DNA from: Gemmatimonadota bacterium
GTDB lineage: Bacteria > Latescibacterota > UBA2968 > UBA8231
DNA: 64,000 nucleotides
Assembly (NCBI GenBank): GCA_018660835.1
Contig: JABJJN010000080.1
Coordinates: forward strand, 186,001 to 250,000
Reading direction: 5' to 3'
Part shown: piece after piece, positions 59,950 to 64,000 of the stretch
How positions within the stretch are numbered: the stretch's first letter is position 1
How the letters are laid out: every line of letters begins with the position of its first letter
Position numbers and translations under genes: made by a program
The notes under the pieces: model-generated
What the model was told of the DNA's origin: nothing
The model's database searches: none
The model's input: the letters and a program-made list of their open reading frames with translations, nothing else

Positions 59950-62829
59950 ATGCGAAATCGTCACCTGTCAGGAACCATGGGTCACATCGCTACGGGCCGC
60001 TTGCTGTGTCTACTCGCCCTCAGCCTGCTGCTGGTTACAACGCCCACCGCTGCTGTCGATAAGCTCCCTGATTCGGGCGACGAAATAGTCGCTTCGGGGG
60101 AAGAAATCGTCGTCGTACGTTCGGGCGACCTGCCCCTACCAGACAATGTCAGCGCCGGTGCACTGGCTCAGCGCGCCGTTCTGCGCGCCTTTCTACACAA
60201 ACATCCAAACTACGTCTTCAAGCCCTTCGTCATGCCTCGGATTCAGGGGCAGGCGATGGACACGGCGCCCTTGATGGGCATCTCGTCGGGCAACCCACCG
60301 CATGCGATCTACGTCAACTTCCGCCAATCCTCCACCTACATCAGTCACGGCTTCCTCGAACCACTCGAGACCCTGCTCGCCCGACTCCTGAGCGACAATG
60401 AACGCGTCCGCCAGTGGACTGAAGACGACGAGTGGATCGCAGATCCGACAGCGGCGGAGGTCGAGACAGCCCTTCAGGCGATCCTCGATCATGTACCTGA
60501 GCCGGTGTGGCCTGTCATCTATCGCGACGCCGATACGGACAAGATGGGCATACCTCAGGGCCGTCATATCTGGGCCATGCCGACGACGGTCCTGGCCAAG
60601 GCCATGGTCTATCGCAAGGACGTCTTTCAACAGGCCGGTCTGGATCCACGCAAACCACCGAAGAATTGGGACGAACTGCTCCAATACGGGCGCCAGATCA
60701 AGTCAGTGGCAGGCAAGTTCGGTATCACCTTCGGTGGCGGCCCCCACATCAGCTATGGCGCTTACTCCTTCCTTGCCTCCAGCGGCGCCACCTTCATGGC
60801 GCGCGACGACCATGGCGACTGGCGCGCCTCCTTCAACACACCTGAGATGGCGGAGGCGATCTACTTCCTCCTGCGTCTCGTGCACGAGCCCTTCGAAGTG
60901 GACGGCAAGACCTATCACGGGATTGCCTACATCGGTTTACCAGGTAACGATGCGAATCTGAAGTGGGAACGCGGGCAGGTGGGCATGCAGTTCACCGTAC
61001 TCGAAGACGAGATGCTCGCCTCTATCAATCCTGAGCTAGTAGGAATCGCGCCGATTCCGGATTCACCACGAAGAACTGGTGGTGGCGAGCTCAATGCCCG
61101 CATGCTCGGCGTCTTTCGCGAGACATCCCCGGCACAGAAGCTGGCCGTCATGCGGTATATCTGGTTCGTCGCCAGTGAAGAAGCGCAGAAGATTCGTGCT
61201 CGCGTCTTCATCGAAAATGGCTATGGTCGTTTCGTCCGCCCCGATCTGCTGGAGCAGTTTGGCTATCACGATATCCTGCGACGTGTCCCCAAGGGTTGGC
61301 AGGAGACCTACCAGCAAGCGTTGGAACACGGCGTACCGGAGCCCTACGGCAAGAACACACAGTTTATCTACAACAAGGTCTCCGAACCGATCAACTGGGC
61401 CTTGCAGCAGCCTTTGCTTGAACTACCCGAGGCAGATGCCCTGGCGAGGATCTCCGAAGGACTCGACATCTATGCCGAACGCGTAGACAAATTCCTCCTT
61501 GGTGAACTGACCGAAGAAGAATGGGCACAACGACGCACGGTGGGTGTATCCGTGTTGCTCTTCATCGTCATCGTCTTCTCCGGATCCCTCATCTGGGTCT
61601 GGCGCATCTTCACCGCCGCCGAAGCCGAGCGTTCGGGTCAACGTTCCTGGTGGGCCTATCGCCAGGCCTATCTGATGATCACGCCCGCCCTGGCCATCGT
61701 ACTATTCTGGCAGTATTTGCCCTTACTTATGGGCGCCCCACTGGCACTGTTCGACTACGAACTCGTCATCGAATCCACCTTCGTTGGCATCGACAACTTT
61801 GCCACCATCCTTTACGACACGCGCTTCTGGTCTTCCCTCGGACGCACATTCTACTGGGTGCTGCTCACGGTGGGTCTCGGCTTCTGGCCGCCGATCTTTG
61901 TCGCGATCCTGCTCGACGAAGTACCCACTGCAACACTCAAGTATCTTTTCCGCACGATCTTCTATCTACCCACCGTCGTGAGTGGTGTCATCATGGTCTT
62001 CCTCTGGCGGCAGCTCTATGAGCCATCAGAATCAGGCTTCTTCAATCAGCTGTTGATGTTGCTGAACGATCTGGGCCCTATTGCGGGGACGATGGTCAAA
62101 CTCCTCGGTGTCGGCTTGTGGTTGTCTCTGATCGGCCTCGTGTTTTCTATGGCCTATCAGTTGCGCGAATTGACGTGGCCTGTGCGCGCGACGATCACCG
62201 CCTTTGGCAGTGGCCTGCTCATCGCCTCATGTATGCCTGTGTGGTCAGCTTGGATTGGCCCAGGAGAATTGGCGATCCTCGCCCGTGGTCTGGACGCGGA
62301 TCAAGTCACCGGTTGGTCCGGTGTTGCCGGCTTTCTCGGAGGCCTCGTGGGCTCCTTTTCGATTGAGCCTCTGTCCTGGGTCGATGATCCCGATCTGGCC
62401 ATGCTCTGCGTCGTGCTGCCCACCGTGTGGGCCACAGCTGGCCCTGGATGCATCATCTACCTCGCTGCACTCAAGACAGTGCCCGAGGAACTCATCGAAG
62501 CAGCGACGATGGATGGCGCCGGCATCATGCAGCGCCTCGCCTACATCACTCTGCCACGCGTGAAATTTCTCATCCTGATTCAGCTCGTCGGCGCCATTGT
62601 GGGCTCCTTCAAGGGCGGCACGAATTTCATCCTCGCCATGACCGGTGGTGGGCCAAATGGCGCCACCCGCGTGCTGGGTCTCGACATCTTCGAGCGCACG
62701 TTCCTTGAACTTCACTACGGACTCGGTGCGGCCATGGCATGGGTCCTGGGAGCCATGGTGATCGTCCTCACTGCCTATCAGCTCAAGCGCATGTCCGAGG
62801 CCGAATTCTCGACGGCGGATACGAAATGA
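59950..62829 (+). CDS. Fused sugar-binding protein and MalF-type permease (ABC transporter)
   Basis: A 959-residue fusion. It has a signal peptide (LLCLLALSLLLVTTPTAA), then a type 1 extracellular solute-binding protein (residues ~30-520; AMPTTVLAKAMVYRKDVFQQAGL, WDELLQYG, KYIWF-like part RYIWFVASEEAQKIRA). After a transmembrane helix (VSVLLFIVIVFSGSLIWVW) comes a MalF-like permease (FWQYLPLLMGAPLALFDY, FRTIFYLPTVVSG) with a complete EAA loop: EELIEAATMDGAGIMQRL and then ITLPRVK. Normally these are separate proteins. A second ATG at 59977 is also possible (AGGA upstream). It is followed four bases later by a second permease. The ATPase is not in the window. Confidence 0.85.
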   Translation: MRNRHLSGTMGHIATGRLLCLLALSLLLVTTPTAAVDKLPDSGDEIVASGEEIVVVRSGDLPLPDNVSAGALAQRAVLRAFLHKHPNYVFKPFVMPRIQGQAMDTAPLMGISSGNPPHAIYVNFRQSSTYISHGFLEPLETLLARLLSDNERVRQWTEDDEWIADPTAAEVETALQAILDHVPEPVWPVIYRDADTDKMGIPQGRHIWAMPTTVLAKAMVYRKDVFQQAGLDPRKPPKNWDELLQYGRQIKSVAGKFGITFGGGPHISYGAYSFLASSGATFMARDDHGDWRASFNTPEMAEAIYFLLRLVHEPFEVDGKTYHGIAYIGLPGNDANLKWERGQVGMQFTVLEDEMLASINPELVGIAPIPDSPRRTGGGELNARMLGVFRETSPAQKLAVMRYIWFVASEEAQKIRARVFIENGYGRFVRPDLLEQFGYHDILRRVPKGWQETYQQALEHGVPEPYGKNTQFIYNKVSEPINWALQQPLLELPEADALARISEGLDIYAERVDKFLLGELTEEEWAQRRTVGVSVLLFIVIVFSGSLIWVWRIFTAAEAERSGQRSWWAYRQAYLMITPALAIVLFWQYLPLLMGAPLALFDYELVIESTFVGIDNFATILYDTRFWSSLGRTFYWVLLTVGLGFWPPIFVAILLDEVPTATLKYLFRTIFYLPTVVSGVIMVFLWRQLYEPSESGFFNQLLMLLNDLGPIAGTMVKLLGVGLWLSLIGLVFSMAYQLRELTWPVRATITAFGSGLLIASCMPVWSAWIGPGELAILARGLDADQVTGWSGVAGFLGGLVGSFSIEPLSWVDDPDLAMLCVVLPTVWATAGPGCIIYLAALKTVPEELIEAATMDGAGIMQRLAYITLPRVKFLILIQLVGAIVGSFKGGTNFILAMTGGGPNGATRVLGLDIFERTFLELHYGLGAAMAWVLGAMVIVLTAYQLKRMSEAEFSTADTK

Positions 62830-62833
62830 CACT

Positions 62834-64000
62834 ATGCCGGTTCTGACACGCGTCGAAGCAAAATCGACACGGGGCATCGTCCTGCAGACGGTGGTAACCA
62901 TCGCCTTGACCCTCGGTGGCGTCACGATGATCTACCCCTTTCTGCTCATGCTTTCGGGCTCCGTACGCAGCGAAATGGATGTCGCACAGATGGACGTCGT
63001 CCCCCAATACCTGACCGATGACGACGTCTTGGTGCGCAAGTTTCTCGAGATGAAATACTGCCATGACGTGGGATCTATGAACCGCCTACGCGGCTATCAG
63101 GATCTCAGCTTCGAACTGGCGAGTCTTCCCGAAAGTGTCATTGCGGCACGTGTGCACGACCTGCATGACTTCGCCGAGCAAGAGGAGATTCCACGGCACT
63201 GGTGGATCCTGGGTGGCAGCAAGCTGCTGAAGCGGATCTCGTCCGCCAATCTGCGCCGACTACGAGCCTACGTATATGAGGCCCACGATGGCGACTTGGT
63301 TTCCTTTGGCCAGGAGCTTGGAGCGCCTCTGAAGACGTGGTCACAACTGACGCTGAATATCCCCGAATGGACGACGGCCCGTTACGACTATCCCCGCGGG
63401 ACCCTCTACGACCAGTATTTCAGACTTCTGAACGAGCGCCCCCTGGCTGAACGTGCTTTCAGTTCGGTAACGGGTGCCTTCCTGCTGAACATCGTCTCAC
63501 CCGCCTACGGCACAGATCGCGTCGACTCATACAATGAGGCGCACGTTCAACCGATCGAGCGCTTCGAGGATTTCGTCCTGCCTCGGCATCTTCCTGACAG
63601 GTCACAGCCAACGCTGCGTGAAGAGTGGCGACTCTTTGTACGGGAGATCCTCAATGTCAGCTTCATTCGCTCAGATGCCAGCGATGACGACTACCGCACC
63701 TATCTGGCCCGGCAATACGGCACGATTGATGCGCTCAATGAACGCTGGCTATCTAGCTTCTCCGACTTTGCCCAGGTCGACCTGCCCGCCGAGCGCGAGT
63801 GGGTCTCGGGCACTGCCCGACAGGACTACGCCGCTTTCCTCGAGCAATTGCCCGATGAGAGTCTTTACCTCGTTTCACCCGAATATGCCTGGCAGGATTG
63901 GTTGCTGGCGTCCTACGGCGATCTGGCGTCCCTCAATGCGCGTTACGAGAGCGGTTATGCATCCTGGGACGATATCCCCGTACCGACGGCACAAGCGGAA
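62834..64000 (+). CDS. MalG-type permease with large repeat-containing insertion (partial)
   Basis: The first 389 codons of a gene cut by the window edge. Residues ~14-50 match the first membrane helix and turn of MalG-type sugar permeases (VVTIALTLGGVTMIYPFLLM, SGSVRSEMD). Instead of the second helix, over 330 residues follow with no membrane segment. In them a unit of the form YG-x4-5-LN, then Pro 16 residues after the Asn, occurs at ~70-100, 220-250, 286-320 and 353-389, with a diverged copy at ~146-179. The permease part presumably resumes beyond the edge. It is the partner of the fused gene before it. No ribosome site is obvious, so translation may be coupled. Confidence 0.7.
   Translation, partial: MPVLTRVEAKSTRGIVLQTVVTIALTLGGVTMIYPFLLMLSGSVRSEMDVAQMDVVPQYLTDDDVLVRKFLEMKYCHDVGSMNRLRGYQDLSFELASLPESVIAARVHDLHDFAEQEEIPRHWWILGGSKLLKRISSANLRRLRAYVYEAHDGDLVSFGQELGAPLKTWSQLTLNIPEWTTARYDYPRGTLYDQYFRLLNERPLAERAFSSVTGAFLLNIVSPAYGTDRVDSYNEAHVQPIERFEDFVLPRHLPDRSQPTLREEWRLFVREILNVSFIRSDASDDDYRTYLARQYGTIDALNERWLSSFSDFAQVDLPAEREWVSGTARQDYAAFLEQLPDESLYLVSPEYAWQDWLLASYGDLASLNARYESGYASWDDIPVPTAQAE

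Noticed and set aside
1..64000. tRNA, rRNA, transposon or phage genes
   Set aside because: None recognised by eye on either strand; a covariance-model search would be needed to exclude a tRNA fully.

Overview
The window is a moderately GC-rich stretch of a Gram-negative bacterium. An orphan C-terminal sorting domain of the T9SS type A/FlgD-like kind, FadL and TonB-dependent outer membrane proteins, many lipoproteins, and a repertoire rich in uroporphyrinogen-decarboxylase-like (URO-D), PhyH, sulfatase, propeller and sugar-isomerase-like proteins together resemble uncultured FCB-type lineages such as Candidatus Latescibacterota. That placement is inference from gene content only. No rRNA, tRNA, CRISPR array, transposase or phage gene was seen.

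Layout. Bases 1-2942 hold a DUF3124 lipoprotein, an orphan sorting domain and a creatininase/propeller pair. Bases 2972-21724 are almost entirely minus strand: a FadL porin, four URO-D paralogues, a GH42-like glycosidase, a compact sucC-sucD-korD-korA-korB-korC block (2-oxoglutarate to succinate, or the reverse), a radical SAM protein, a P1 peptidase, a D-serine-dehydratase-like PLP enzyme and an FG-GAP repeat protein. Bases 21879-30108 carry a PhyH/sugar-isomerase pair, an aldo-keto reductase, an AcuI/YhdH-type reductase, a LamG protein split by a seven-blade propeller, a Crp-like regulator, a DUF4336 protein and a frameshifted sulfatase.

Bases 30183-33737 look decayed: a CBM9-FGE-like fusion without the catalytic cysteines, a methyltransferase remnant, and an N-truncated, frameshifted oligogalacturonide-lyase-like gene. 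Bases 33997-39185 encode the two-protein 2-hydroxyacyl-CoA-dehydratase/activase-like system (COG3581/COG3580 type). A MOSC protein, a lipoprotein, an alpha-barrel polysaccharide-lyase-like protein and a second isomerase follow.

Bases 43409-55490 are a five-gene plus-strand cluster: a membrane-anchored coiled-coil/WD40 protein, two LivJ-type binding lipoproteins, a TonB receptor and a giant hybrid two-component sensor with 14 propeller repeats. It reads as one periplasmic sensing and uptake unit. Bases 55494-59849 hold an amidohydrolase, a second PhyH, a two-domain esterase, a retropepsin-like zinc protease and a small HTH protein. The window ends in a sugar ABC transporter whose first gene fuses the binding protein to a MalF-like permease. 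Its second gene, cut by the window edge, is a MalG-like permease with a large insertion made of repeats that also resemble a segment of the GH42-like enzyme in this window. That transporter, the five-gene sensory cluster and the propeller-split LamG protein are the most unusual items.
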